NCBI GenBank assembly: GCA_028829895.1
Contig: CM054182.1
Location: forward strand, 89,801,046 to 89,865,045
Reading direction: 5' to 3'
Length of the DNA: 64,000 nucleotides
From: Sinotaia quadrata
Lineage: Eukaryota; Mollusca; Gastropoda; Architaenioglossa; Viviparidae
This document shows positions 1 through 14,493 of this stretch, piece by piece (position 1 is the stretch's first letter; the number at the start of each line of letters is the position of its first letter). The translations under genes and the position numbers were made by a program. The notes under the pieces were generated by a model, which did not search any database, was not told where the DNA came from, and saw nothing but the letters and a program-made list of their open reading frames with translations.

Positions 1-479
1 CCCTATTAACATTATTTTTATTCTAAAAGAATAATTCGAATGAATTTACAATTTCTATTGTTATGCACACTAAAAAAAAAAAAAAATTAAATAAACTATG
101 CATTTAGCAGCTATATTTGGGACACGTAAGCAATACTGTGTAAGTGTATACTCTTGTACGAAAAAAGCCAAACTTACATCTATTCTGATATTTGTTTCAT
201 ACGTCATTACACTTGCACTTGCTCGTTTATCACTGCTATGAATAACTTTATTGACTTGATGAAACTTAACTGAATTACCACACTTGCAACTATTTTCGTA
301 TTCTAGGTTATATCCCTATGTGAAACGTTTTGAATTGTCCAGTAGTATTATTAGTTCTATGTCATTAAAATGAGAATTTTCCAAATATCCGCCGGTTTAT
401 ACGTCACTAATGTTGATTTTAGCTGTCACTGATAAAGGAGTCTGAAAGCAATTAATCTTTATTCGTGGCAATTGAGGGG

Positions 480-592
480 AACAAAATTTCAGCGTTGCCA
501 TTTGAATGTAGCGCGCCGATTAGTCTGCTGTTAGCGTTACTGTTCGCGCTGCGAACGCTGGCTTGTGTTGGAACCGGAGTTCACTATTCAAT
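480..592 (+). promoter_or_regulatory. Candidate 5' noncoding exon/promoter of the MADF-BESS gene
   Basis: This is a CpG-containing patch in an AT-rich background, with a GTTCGC-GCT-GCGAAC palindrome at 542-556. It ends in a strong donor (CAAT/GTAAGTGA, intron starting at 593). The matching acceptor would be AACAG immediately before the ATG at 3383. The transcription start is not determinable. Confidence 0.3.
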
Positions 593-879
593 GTAAGTGA
601 ATTTCTATTAACTGCTTAGTAAATGAATATTGCATAAGTATCCAGATTTGATTACTAAAGAGACAATAGTAATCGAGCTTTAGAGCAAAAATTCACTCAG
701 CTGCACACTTTTATTTTAAAATTAAAATTGGCCTATATGACCCAAATTTGACGCGAATTGTCAGTGCAGATCAACATGTAATTGTGTGAAATGTTTATTA
801 TTCTTACCTGATCATTATTTTACTAATTTTTCTTTAAAATGACAACAGTGGTTTTATTATCTCCCTTAATACAATCGTC

Positions 880-1130
880 AGACGACACGAACACAAACGC
901 GCTGTATGAGAAAAACGATACGTTATTATAGAAAGCCTAACGCGCGTACAAAAAATGGCGTCGCGTCGCGTTCACAGTTGTAAGCGTAATGGTTGCTAAG
1001 CGGTGTCAGACATAGAAGATCTCCCCTGAAATTTTGATCGCGTTATAAATACCTATAAAAGGGTTATGACAGCTAGTGCTTTCCTCACGCGAAAGCGCCC
1101 CCTACATTAAGAAGTGCTTTCCTCAATCCT
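880..1130. promoter_or_regulatory. CpG-containing promoter-like patch with TATA motif
   Basis: CpG-rich segments (890-990, with repeated CGCG and GGCGTCGCGTCGCG) are followed by TATAAAAGG at 1054-1062 and a CACGCGAAAGCGCCCCC block. CpG clustering is otherwise rare in this window. It may be an alternative promoter of the MADF-BESS gene, or one reading away to the left, outside the window. There is no transcript evidence. Confidence 0.3.
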
Positions 1131-2049
1131 TATCAGTTTCCAAAAGGTTTCCGAAGACCGAGCAAAGTTTTAATGACGGATGTGTATGCATCACTAATTC
1201 TATTTTAACTAATGCAAATACCAGTTATCGTCATACTAAATGAGTCTTTAATAGTGCATAATGATAAATGTCAGCATTATTAATACATATAAAGATTTTT
1301 TTCATCAGACATAAACTAGCTAAGTTGCCTTAGAGTCATAATTTTATATAACAGTTCCTCACTCAGTTTCTTGTTAATACATGTATGGTGTTCAAAGTAA
1401 TTGGACTTTAAACTGTCATTACTTTATTACTTTTAACCCATCCACCCCACACACAGTAATTTTCAGAAAGTAATTTATTGAGGTTAAGTGTTTAGGCATT
1501 GAAATTTCAATCTTCATAGGTTGGATTTTAAAACCAACACACACACACACATGATCGTAAGCACATGCACACATATACTCTCCCAATAAATAATGTTATA
1601 CTGAAAAGTATATTTTTATTAAAGCTTTAAACGCTTCACAACACATATAAAATAAGCAACAAAATATTCATACAACCTGCCCCAGACACATGGAAAACTG
1701 AAGATTTAAAAACAAAATGATGAACCTAAGTACAAAATGACAAAATAAAATAAATTTATTTAAAAAATGAACCACATACATTAAATTTTTATGTAATTAT
1801 ATATAAAGTCATCATAGCCATACAGGAAATAAAAGATTAGTCACCTAGTTCAAATTTTGTAGTTAATAATAATAATAAATAATTTAGACAGAAAAACAAA
1901 AATACTACTCACTATAGTATACATAAGGCCTTACACCCAAAAGCAGACATAAACTTATGTATCTTGGAAAATGGGAGGCAGAGGTCTCAAGAAATCAAAG
2001 ATGTCACTGAAGGAGAAGTTATAAGCCTTGTTGATTACATCTAAATGAT

Positions 2050-3065
2050 AGAAGTAGTAAAAATGTGTGGATTATACCCACCCTGACAAACACTGAAACA
2101 GACAAAGAAACATGGAAGAAAACAACAAAACAAGCATTAGCTAAAGAGCTCTCTATGGCTAGTATGCATGACAGTTGATGAAACATTGGAAAACAATCAA
2201 CTTTTAGATCGTTGAAAGAGGCATTTTTGAAAGCAGAAGCACTCATAACAGCTGCCAAGATTGAGAACTAACTGTAACATCTCACAAAACAAAAACAATG
2301 AAAATCTCAAATGATTCTAAATGCAGACTCTGCAAATCCATGGATGAAACAACAGAGCATATACTATCTGGATATCAGTATCTGGCTGGAACAGAATACA
2401 CAAAAAGACACAACAAATTGGCAAAATTCATACATAGAAATCTATGTGAGAACTATGGCGTAAAAATCTCAGAAAGAGTATGGATGCACCAACCAGAAAT
2501 AGTCACCAAAACAGAAGTCAAAATACTATAGGACTTCAAGATAAGAACAGATCAAGTGATTCCTGCACAAAGACCAGACATTGTAGTTCTCAACAACAAT
2601 CATTGATGTCTCTGTTCCAAGTGATAGAAACATAAACACAAGGAAAGAGAAAAAAAAGAAAAATATTAGGATCTCAGATAAGAAATCCAGAGACTGTAGA
2701 ATGTAAAAGCAGAAGTGATGATACCTGTAGTGATAGGAGTCTTGGAGAACATAACATCTGAGTTGGAAGGTTATCTGAATAAACTCCCTGGAAACCATAG
2801 ACTAGCCCCACTACCTAAAGCAGTGCTCCTCGAAAGCACCCATATCCTCCATAAAACCATGGATCTCCCAGAATCTTGGTAAGATTCTGAGACTTTGGTT
2901 CACCAGTGACAGTCAACAGAAGTCATGGACAAAGGCATAATAATAATACTACTCCAATAAAACATCAATAATAATATTGTAAATAGTAATACAATAAAAT
3001 ATTAATAAAAGTGGATATACTGATGAAGATAATAATTTCAGTAATGATAATGACAGTAATTTGAT
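2050..3065 (+). pseudogene. Decayed LINE-type retroelement, C-terminal ORF2 remnant
   Basis: Broken frames carry features of the C-terminal part of an invertebrate non-LTR retroelement polyprotein. These are SLKEAFLKAEALITAA (near 2210), a zinc-knuckle-like KCRLCKSMDETTEHIL with TKRHNKLAKFIHRNLCENYG (2298-2531), RPDIVVLNN and IDVSVPSDRNI (about 2570-2640), and VIPVVIGVLENITSELEGYL down to MDLPESW-stop at 2880-2882. At least two frameshifts and in-frame stops separate them. The downstream ATAATA-rich tail to about 3065 fits a LINE 3' end. It lies upstream of coding exon 1 in the presumed first intron. Confidence 0.6.
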
Positions 3066-3142
3066 GCTGTCTTGACAGACCACTTAAATGTCAAGCATTT
3101 AACAGTATTGCAGAAGGACAAATTAAAAATGTGACTCTGATT

Positions 3143-3235
3143 AGACCAGTGATTCCCAACCTTTTTTACATCTAAGAACCACTTTTCCAACTACATCATG
3201 CAGCCCCAAGACTACCTCAGTACCTGATAATGCAC
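3143..3235 (+). mobile_element. hAT-like terminal sequence remnant
   Basis: CAGTGATTCCCAACCTTTTT followed by a stretch on 'aagaaccacttttcc' resembles the CAGNGRTTCYCAA termini of nonautonomous hAT elements. The opposite terminus was not found before exon 1. Low confidence. Confidence 0.3.
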
Positions 3236-3382
3236 CACAGATGAGACAACCTGGCATGAGACTGCATAACAAATAATATATTCAAATGGTACTCATATTC
3301 TAACATCAGTTTACTCATGTACAGATGTTTATATTGTATAACTTAAGACAGAGTAATATCCACTTCATTTATTATTAACAGC

Positions 3383-3542
3383 ATGACTAAGAATCCAAGT
3401 ATGAAAGCCGAGTTGGAGAATACATTGATCGAGGAGGTGGCCCACAGGCGCTATCTGTACGACAGTTCACATCCATCCTACAGAATTCAAGCTAAAAAGA
3501 TAGAAGCATGGAGAGACATTGCAAAGAAATTAGGTTGTGATG
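3383..3542 (+). CDS. MADF-BESS gene, coding exon 1 (N-terminal half of MADF)
   Basis: The exon reads MTKNPSMKAELENTLIEEVA and then a classic MADF core, with RRYLYDSSHPSYR, AWRDIAKKLG and a final Cys-Asp. It ends in GATG followed by a perfect donor GTAAGT at 3543, leaving phase 1. An acceptor-like AACAG lies directly before the ATG (exon boundary 3381/3382), which suggests an upstream noncoding exon joins just 5' of the start codon. An in-frame second Met at codon 7 could also serve, but the first ATG is preferred. Confidence 0.8.
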
Positions 3543-6500
3543 GTAAGTATTTCTAAAAGAAAAAGAAACATTCTTACCTCTTGAGAAACTGTCTTATGAG
3601 AACAGCCAAAAGATTGCTTGGCCTCTTAAAGCAATATGTATTTTATAGAAATTGTTCAAGAAAGATAAATATATCCAGGAACTCCGTATTTCATGTTAAC
3701 TATGTCTCTCTGGCAGTAATTCTTAATGCATATTGTTGAGAATAATGTTTAAACATTTCAGAATCACGCAGCATAGATAACATTTGTTTATAAAATGTAA
3801 TGTTGTGTTGATGATAGATTCAATTCATATTCAAGGAAGGATTTTACACATCCTATTTATATCATGTATGGTTCAGTTATTTCACCTTTCATTCTATTCC
3901 AATTGTCTTTCCTGTTTTATATACTGGCATAGAAACAGAAAATTGATATGGGGAATGAAAGTATACCTATCTTTGAAAAATCTTGCCTTAAAAATGTTGA
4001 GTGACATGTAATGTATATTTATTAAGGAAATGTCTTAAAAGAATCTCCCACATTTCAAATTCAGGATAGCTAGAATTAGTTTCTGCCATTTTCATTCTAA
4101 AGAATAGTAAATGAAGAATACACATTGAATAGATCATCACTTTTGCAGTGTCAATCACACATTTTCACATAATTATGAGATGCACAATTTAAATTTATCA
4201 GTTTTATTTCATGCATGTGATTGACTATTTAGAAAATTGGATCAAACATGATCCCTAATCCCCATATCTGCTGCCATTATCCCATCAATAATGTAAGATC
4301 CATTTTATGCATGCCTAGAGCTAGAAATGATTTTTCCACTCTTACTTAAGATGAATAGAATTCCTGGTCACACCCAGAACTACAATGGACTGATTTTAAG
4401 GTCTAAAATTATTGTTTTAAACAGAACTTCCACTTACATTTGTAACCATTTACATATTCTTCCAGTAATTTTATTTTAATGTATTTTATATGGAATTGAT
4501 CGTATCTGTTTATGGTCCTCTGAAGATCTGTTAAGTGAGACTAATTGGTATATTTGATTTTTCAGCAGATGACTGCAAAACACGATGGAAGAGCCTGCGA
4601 GACTCCTTCATCCGGGAAGAGACAGGACGATTCCGGAACAAAAGGGGGAAAGCTTGGTGCCACTATTCCAAACTGACTTTTCTGGCACCTTATATCAATT
4701 TCCATCGCCTCAGCTTCAACCCCAAATCCACTCTTTTGCGCAGTGTAAGATGGCACTTTTTATTTTATTTTTTTCTAATGCATATGACCTGGTATTAGGA
4801 AAACAGTACACATATTGTTAAATTTCATAAGATGGGCCTCTTCATACGCAAGCAGTCATCTGCATACATTCACTCATTAAGGCTTTGTTAGACCTACTAG
4901 AGAATAGTACAAAATGAAACATCTGTTCTTACTAGTCAAAGACAATTAATAAGATAATTATGGTAATGGAAAGTTACAGATAACATTCACTAGTACAAAC
5001 AATTACAGGGTACACTTTTGTGAACATTATGAGAGAATAAACTAAGCATAGGCTTAACAATTTAAATTAAGTAGTCTTCACATGGTTTTAATAATTAAAT
5101 TACATCCTGTCCAATAGACCTTTAAGAACTTGAGATGTAGTTGAAGGATTTTAATTACTTTAATTAAGGAGTTTTCACAGGGTTTTAATAATTAAATTAC
5201 ATCCTGTCCATAGACCTTTAAGAACTTGAGATGTAGTTGAAGGATTTTAATTACTTTAACTAAGGAGTGTTCACAGGGTTTTAATAATTAAATTACATCC
5301 TGTCCAATAGATCTTTAAGAACTTGAGATGTACTTGGATGATTTTAATTACTTTAATTAAGGAGTGTTCACAGGGTTTTAATAATTAAATTACATCCTGT
5401 CCAATAGACCTTTAAGAACTGGATGTAGATGTAGTTGGAAGATTTTAATTACTTTAATTAAGGAGTGTTCATAGGGTTTTATAATTGAATTAAGTAGTTC
5501 TCACATAACTTTCAGTAAGAGTATTTGTTAGGTAACAGCATTGTTTACACTTAGAGTTGCCAGGCTCATAACAAAATTTAAAATAGAAATTATGTATATA
5601 AAATTATATAATCTGCTGCTACAATTTTTAATTTAAATAGGTTTTGATGTTAAAAAAAATTCACTACACAACTGTTTATATTTCGTTTTCAAATTCTACT
5701 GTGCAAGCATGCAATTTTCAATAAATACAATTTCCCAAGTACAAGTAACTAAAATTCATGTTTATTATTAATAATAATTTAAAAATACATCTTTATACAT
5801 TAATTTATATACACACAAGGCAAAGGACTTTATTACTACAGTGTATTACTTGGTTTGTACCCTGATTGCAGGTTTTCAACATATCCTGACTGAATGACCC
5901 ATGATTAGTCAAACATGGCCAAACTGTGAATCCTCATTACAGAACAACATTAATTCTTTTATCATATACTTCATTAACAATTATCTATAATTAAACCAAT
6001 TTAAGTTTAGAAAGTAATTGAATCAGTGGATACTAATGATTATAATCACAAGAGTTCCACTAATTTATCACAACCCTTAAAAAGGATAATAAATCCTCTA
6101 TCAGCTTGTCTACCTATGAAACTATCTTATGTTTGAAACCTTGTAATTTTTAACAATTGTTTTAAGTGAAATATTTTGTTGAATATTTATTTTCTCTTTT
6201 GTGCATAAAATAACAAATCAGCTGAATTACAGACATGTAAGTTACAAGGAACATGGTCCGTAAGTTCTCTGGTGACCCAGCCATGGATTATAGAGAAATG
6301 AGTGAATTGCCCTCTCAGTATATGCAAGTATAGCTAAACATCGCTGCATTTAACGAAACCTGTAGAAGAATAAGTCTTAAGATTTGAGAGATGAAGCACA
6401 GATCTGGGAAAGCCACCATTGATCAAGAAAGGGATCGCCTGCACCAGTAAGAGCTAAGATGATGCATCAGAAAAATCGTTAATTCAAGAACAGCCAAGCA

Positions 6501-9500
6501 GAATTTTTGGGCTTGAACTGGACTATATCCTTTTTATACCCTGGGTTGTCACAAAGACAGGCACTTTGTTAGTTCTGTTGGACACTGCACTTTGGTGAGA
6601 GTCATAGGGTATGTATTTAGTTCTAGATTTGTGTGTCAGTATGTTTTATTGCAGTTAGAAGTGTTTCTGCATTCTTTAAATAAATTTTCATATTCATTCA
6701 ATGTGCTAAATGTAATAGCAGCAAGAGTGATTGCTTACTGATGAAAGATGTAAAGTGAATTAGGAAAAGACAATATTATTATTAAGTTGCTGATGAACTG
6801 CTCTGTTCCATTGCAGTGATCTGCATGAGATTCAGCTGTAAGTTGGAAATTTCTGCAGATTACTTTAATACTGGGGCCTTGGCAGATCATCTTGGAATAT
6901 TAAGTTGGAAATCTCAGCACACAACTTTTATGTTGGAGCCTCAGCAGACCATGTTGAAATATTGAGAACCTCAGAAGATAACTTTTACATTGGAGCCTCA
7001 GCAGACTGCTTTCTATTGTATTTGGAATTATGGAGAATCCACTTCTTTTGGGATCAAATTTGTGCCATCAGTTTCATACAATCACCAGTGTCATGCTACC
7101 CAGTGTTCTGTATGTGTTGAAATCTAGAGAAAACAATGCATGAGTTTGTTGTAGAAGTGCAGTGTATGTTACAGAGAATAGAGAAACTGCTGAGTTTGTT
7201 GTAGAAGTGCAGTGTATTACAATAATAGTCTGCAGAAAAACCATCGAGTTTCTTAGAGGAAAAAAATGTGTGTAAGGTATACAGTGACTTGTGGAGTCAG
7301 TCACCATGTCTATAGAAGGATAAAGTTTTCTTTTATCATCCATGAGTGAGTGAGGACATTTGTGTGTCCAAACTGTGTTGCTGAGAAGTCTATTTTCATT
7401 ATCCGGTGACACATGTGCATACAGCCACCCAACAGAAAAGTGAGTTATGCCAATATATAGCCACCCAGCAGAAACGTGAGTTATGCTAATATATAGCCAC
7501 CCAGTAGAAAAGTGCGTTGTTTGCCAATCTGTTGAGTCTACCACTGCAGGCAAGACATAGTCAACAAACATTTGCTTAACTCCAATTCTTTGTGCAGAGT
7601 TATTGCCCATGTCAGAGACAAGTCAAGTGACACGTGATGTTGAGTGAATAAAAGTCAGGTGAAGGTTATCTATTTAATTTGCTATTTTCCAGTTTTCTTT
7701 GCATTTTTGTGCAATGCAATTTGTACATATTTGTGAAATCTATAATATTAACTAAATAATTCTATAATACCTGCTAGAATATTTTGCAGTTTTTATGACT
7801 GTAAACTTCTGTGAAGAATTTGTATGAAGAAAGAACACTCAGAAGAATAAAGTTTGTGTAATTGAAGAAATATATGCAAATTGAAGATACTTTAATAGTC
7901 TATTCTTCTGTAATTAATGGAAGAGATTAATAATTTTGTTAGATAAATAACTAACAGTTGGTGGTGTCAAGAGATTGAAATTTAACATTTTATATATCTT
8001 ATTTGAGAGAATATATTTTGATTTGTTCATTATTATTGAGATCTGAAGTGATTGTGTATTGAAATTTTTTATTTGTTCATTATTATTGAGATCTGAAGTG
8101 ATTGTATGTTGACATTTTTTTTTTGCTAGATCATTATTTATTGATACTATTGCTTGATTATTTAAACATAGCATATTCTTTTTCTTGATTTGCTGAATGG
8201 CAGTACTAAAAAATTTTCATGAAAAGTCTCACATGTAACTTGGTATGTGTTCCTCAAGGTTAAGAAGGAAATAAATATATTTAGTCCATTTTATAAAAAT
8301 ACACTTATTAATAATCAGTAATACTATTTTATTATTGATTGTTTAATGATATTAATTTAATTGACCAAGATATCTCTCCTCTGGCAGAATGTTTATAATT
8401 TGTGACTACTGATATAAATAAGACATTGATAATAATATTTCTTTTTATTCTCCTACTACTTAAGTAATTATTGAAGAATGATTTTTTATATATATATATA
8501 CTTAATCATAGAGTTAGAAAATTTCTAAGTACTTGACAATAAAATGTGCACAGTTTTAAACAAGCATATAGAAATCTAAAGATAATAAACTAAATAAAAT
8601 GAATCATGCAAAATATTCTCTCTCTTTCTATCATTATTATATGAAGTAAATTTCCATTATTATTCTAAGTGCATTATGGAAGAATGAATATATACATAAA
8701 GTGCTTAATCTTAGAAAATATCTATGAAAATGTGCAAAGTTTTAAAATATCTATGGATTCTTTCTAATAAAATGTGCAAAGTTTTAAACAAGCATATAGA
8801 AATCTAAAGATAATACACCAAATAAAATGAAACATCATTCAAAATATTCTTGATCTATCTATCTATCTACCTACCTACCTACCAACCAACCTACCTACCC
8901 AAATTAATCCATCTATCTCTTCACTGACAGTAAAGAAATAAAAAGATTTTAATTAACATTTATTGCTTAAAATCTTTTTGTTACAGTCAATTTTGTTTTT
9001 ACTGTCATGCAAAGTTTGTCCTTGTAATCAGTTTTCTATTCCCCCATCTTTTTTTTTTCTTTTCTACATAAGTAGCAATTAGTTCATTTATTATGTTTTT
9101 AAAGAAAAGAAAACAATCTTTCACCAATGACAAAAGTAAAAAAAAAATTTAGTTCTCTCGCTTTTGAATAATTGCAAACAGTTAATGTATAAATTCAAAT
9201 CATGGTTATAACTGGAAAACTATTTTCTCTCAGTTACCACTGACAACATAAAATAGTATACTCAGAAACTCTCCTCTCACTTGAGATCATATTCTGTTTT
9301 GATTATCATATTTGCATCTTTATCTCTAATATATGCTTTTTGTTGTTGCACATATTCTGGCAGATTTCTGTTGTTTCTCTAAAAGTCACAGGTTGGTTGT
9401 TCGTTATGAAAATATTTTAACTGGTAAAAGTCCAGGAATAATTATTTCTGTTAGTTAATGTTTGCTTATTATTTGCAAGCAAATAAAAATTACTTCTTTA

Positions 9501-12500
9501 TTATTTTTTAAACGTAAAGCCATTTATTAAGTTAACTCATTATTTGTATATGGCACTAAATATATCTTACTGTAAAACTGTATTAACTTCAAAAAGAAAT
9601 TATTGACAAATATATTATTAATGCTATAATAATTGCTACGAACTATTTCGCGGATCGCATGTGTAAAAACCACAATTACTGGTGCATTTAACTGTTACTG
9701 TCTTAAAAAAAAACAACTTATGATCTAGTGTAATATGAAAGTGCACTATTATTATAATAATAAATGGATTCTTTCTAAATGTAAATATAAGACCGGTGAC
9801 GGAACTACAAGATAGATCTAAATAAAAGAATAGAACATTCTACCTAATTATTGACTCAGACGTCATATATCATGACGTAAAAAAATAAAAACCTCTGTAA
9901 AATGCTTTAGAAGACTCACTTAACAGAAAGAATGCTCCCTGAGACCCTCTGTAAAACCGACAATCAGGTAATTATAAATTCATCATATTAGAACGTAAAC
10001 TAACCACACTTGTAAGAAAACGAAACAAATCAGTAAATAAATGAAATGCATATCTCATATCAGTAATCAAGAAATGAACCCAGGCAAGCAGACTGTATTC
10101 AAACAGCGCTAAAAATAAAGCAATTCGAATTGTCCTATATGCGTAGTAAAGTTAGTTTCGCTACAACGAAACCACGCAGCCTTGCTACAATCGTATTGGT
10201 CCAATGAACTGTTAGCTCCACCCATTAATCCCAGCTAACTTGTATCAAGACGCGGTGTGCCGACGCCATTTTCGTTTCAACATTCGTTGTGTACATGTAG
10301 TTAGAGCGTTTAGCCATTGTTTGTGAGTATCTTCTGCTCCTTCACTATGAGTTGCAAGCTACGATCATCTACATCGCCAAGTAAAGCCACAATAGCAGGC
10401 AAGAAAACTAGACAGTCTATCTCTCTTAACACGAAGGTAGACATTGTAATGCGGCACGAGAAAGGTGAACGGCTAGTAGACATATCACGCAGTCTCCATC
10501 TTGCGCCTTCGAGCGTGCGTACAATCTTAAACAGCACGGACAAAATAAAAGCGATTGCAGCAACTGCTATGCCGGGCACTGCTCTGCGAATCACGAAAGT
10601 TCGAGATTCGACAATGGAGAGCATGGAACACATGCTCAGCTTGTGGATAGAAGACCAGACACAGCGGAATGCCCCGCCGAGCTGGATCAAGATTCGGGAA
10701 AAGGCGAAGTCGTTATGGGAAGCTCTTAAAACTCGCGAAGCAGGCGGTCTAGGATCTGAAGTCAGCCAAGAAACGTTTAAAGCCAGCCATGGCTGGTTTG
10801 AACGTTACAAAAAACGCGCTCATCTGCACAACTTATACACGGAGGAAGAGGTTGCGAGAGTGGGATCGTCGCCTTTCGACGTGAACATAGTTTTGTTTTT
10901 TAATTAATTTTATACGTTGTATGTCGTGGTGCTTGTATGTTTGTGGTGCCCCCGTAGTTCGAACTGCTTACAAAGAGGAAAATCGTTCGCTAACCGGAAA
11001 TTCGAATTAGCCGAATGTGTAAATAAAGTAGTGGCGGTAGTTATGAAGTGTGTATGAAATAGTTAGTTACTCCCGCTATTAAAATATACGTTCGCGTTTA
11101 CTAAACATTTAAAAAAAAAATCAGATACAAATATTTGGTAATAAAAGTATTGGGGGGAGGGGGAGGTGGAATCAAAGTTCTAGCACCTGTCTGTGTAGAT
11201 GTATGCTTTGTTCATTCTTTATTTTAATAAAATGGCAATATCAGAAAAATGTCTATATCGTACAATATAGCCTACTGTTGTCAGAATAAATTTCAAAAAC
11301 ATTTGAAAGGAAATAAAAACAACAAACAATTAGGCACTTTCAATACGAAGTTAATGCTGGATTTCTGAACCTATATATTATTTACCTGTGATTAATTTAA
11401 ATATTTATGCATAAATAAAAGATACCAATGACGACCATGAAATTTACATTTTTTTACGAAATGAACTTGACCTTAAACGCGGAAAATTTTTTCGTGATAC
11501 AAACAGAAAATAACAACAACAAAAAAGAACCATATGTTTAATATACACACCACATTGTTGTTGACTTGCACCTTAATACTGCTGAGGATTGGTTCAGCAG
11601 TAACTGCACACGTCTCGGCTGAGCGCTCACATTTTTATTTTTGCCCAGAGGATGGGGCGGGCATCATTCATTAATAATAGATTACACCTGCTATGAAACT
11701 AAACACAATCTTGAAAGAACTTTTAAACTAAAGTTTGATAAGGTGCGCCTTTTGTAGAAAACAGTAATCACTTCACTGTTTACTTTTCAGTTTGCTTGGA
11801 TCGTAACTTCTTTTCATACATTTTTTTTTTTAAAGAAAGAGAAGACAAGCCTCAGTATGTACGATGTTCTTGTTACAAACTACAAAGGTTAAAAGATATT
11901 TATCGTGTCTTTTCGAAAGTTTTACAAAAATCAAAGATTGTAAGTAAAGTCTTCTAGTCATGGCAGAATACAAGAATACAATTTCGATTTAAGGTAAATA
12001 TCACAGTTTATACTGGAATGTAACCAGCTTTATTTGCTACTAGTACTAACAAAGAAAGAACAATTTGGAACTTACTCATGTTGAAGTAACCGGAAATATC
12101 CGATTATCCCTGTTTGAATCAAACGGATTCTGTCGTATATATAATACTCTTCAACTTTCGCCCTTTCCCACTAGTGCTGGGATGGGTTAAACAGCGCCCT
12201 TTGCAAATTTATTTCAAAGTACTCGTAAACAAGCATAAACTGGGTCTTTTTTTCAAGGACGTTTGGAAGGTAGTTGAGAAACCCCATTTACAGGGCGACC
12301 ATCTTTACAATACATGTTTATTATTACATTAGGCTACATATTTTAATTGTTGTTTTGTTTATATTATATTATACATATTTATTTTAAGAAAATTCATAAA
12401 TGAATTCTTTTTGATAAAGCACAAGGAGTACATACCTGAATTATGCCTTCATCACATTAGTTGGCAAATAACAACAAAATAATTGTCAGAAAATAGTTAT

Positions 12501-14458
12501 ATTTAGCATCTGCAGTTAAATAAGAACTACATTGGTATTGCTCTAGAATTGTAAACTTAAAATGTTCCTTTTCTCCCTACACTTTGGAGTAGGGTGGGTG
12601 AAAAAGCCTATGCAGTAAAAGAATGTGAAGAAGATATATTATGGACTAGATTTGAAGTGATATAAAACCCATGATATTTTGTATTTTTTAAAAACTATAT
12701 TTTATATTGAGGTTGATAACTAAAACTCAGTGCACGATATAGCACTACTGATAAGCTTAGAAATTATTTACTGTTAATAATTTATTGAAAAATGTTAAGC
12801 TTCTTTTAGGTGTGAATAGTTTGGAAATATTTTTAGCATGTTGATGTTCTACTTGACTTTGCATACCAGTAGTAAGTAATGCAGTAGCAATGTCATTCAG
12901 ATATGTCCACCTTGATTACAATTGTCTGTCACTAATTAAGTTAGAACTCAATTTCTTTCAGAATAATTTTTATGAAGACACTTGTGAATAGAAAAAAGTT
13001 CAGCTGAGAACTTGAACTTTCATTTTAAATTCATCAAGGTCTATATATCTAAAAATAAAATTATTCAGCTGTTGTGGAATGAAAGCCAGACTGTTTTATT
13101 CAGTTTTGAGCAATGCGGTCATTTGAAATCCTAACAACATTTAGCATAACCAGATTTCAAGGCTATCTGTGAATTCATTAAAATATATACCTAAAATTAA
13201 AAACTAGCATAGTGATTTTCATTGTTTAAAATAGTTCTGTCAAACTGTATGCATAATAAAGAATAAGATTGATGTAATTGTAGTAATATAGTATATACCC
13301 TTTTCAAAAAAAATAATTCTGTCAGAATTTTGGCAAATATTCTGTTATGCTTTCATTATTAAAATGATGAATTAAAAGTAAAACTTTTATTTAAAAATTC
13401 TCACTGTTTACTGTTGCATATCTCATTAATTGGTTTGTAACCTTATTAATTGAATAGTAACTATCTTTGTTAGTTTGCTGTAATACTTTCTTAAACTTAT
13501 TCTGTATAACTTGTTAAATTTCTAAAAATCCAATATGCACATTAAAGTTGTGGATATTTTAAATATATATATTTGTTGTTGTAATCTTTAGTTGTGTAAT
13601 CTGCTTTTTCAGGCACTTGAACAGGCTAATGATGCTACAAAATCTTCCAAGAGCAATGTGGTAAGGAATTATGCTTAGAATGTTTCATGCTTTAATTAAA
13701 AAAACAAAACAATTTCTCTCTACAGTAGAGTCTCAGTTATCCTAGATAAATAGGACCACAAGCAACCTTGGATAAAATAGTCTTTTTGAGTACTAAGTGA
13801 GATTACACAAATAGCTGTTAAACCAGCTCTTATTAATTCATTTCATTGTCAACAAACATCATATTCATTGTGTAGAATAGCCAGTACTTATAAAAATCAA
13901 CCATTTAAAGTTTGTCAAGGATGCAGTCTCATAGAATAATTTAATTTATATAAGATATGTAAGTCAATCTCACCTGTATAGTTGGATTGTAAATAACTCT
14001 CCTGAAACTTTTTCCATTGGCATCTTTATTTTCATCAACATTAACAGTTGTACTTTACAGGATATCTTAATTCTTATTTATAAGTTATAAATGTTTTTGG
14101 CTCATTTGTTCTGTGTGCATATTTTTGCCCACAAATACCAATGAAAATTTACTTTAAACATAGGAAAATCTTGAATACTCAACACTAAATATAACCTGAG
14201 ACATTACTGTATTAGTATTTATATAGTAATGCTGGATTTCTGTTCATTTTTGTTTATTGTTGCTATTTTATGGTACTTAAGTTTCTGTTTCCAAGCTATA
14301 TAACTTCATTTGAACATGGTGTGGCGTGGGGGTTTAGTAGAGATGTTTAAAAAGACTTAAAATCCTAATGTGGCTGACCACACCCACTCACACTTAACTA
14401 GTATCACTTGTTACAAGATCATTTGTTACAAATATTTGGCAGTTAATGGATGAAAATA

Positions 14459-14493
<35 letters not shown>

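Noticed and set aside
7074..7610. 178-codon open stretch on the minus strand
   Set aside because: It overlaps short tandem repeats, reads as repeated GWLYI-TH units, lies in an intron and shows no family resemblance or splice context.
10310..10690. 126-codon minus-strand open stretch opposite the CENP-B-like gene
   Set aside because: A shadow of the plus-strand coding sequence; the plus frame carries both HTH domains.
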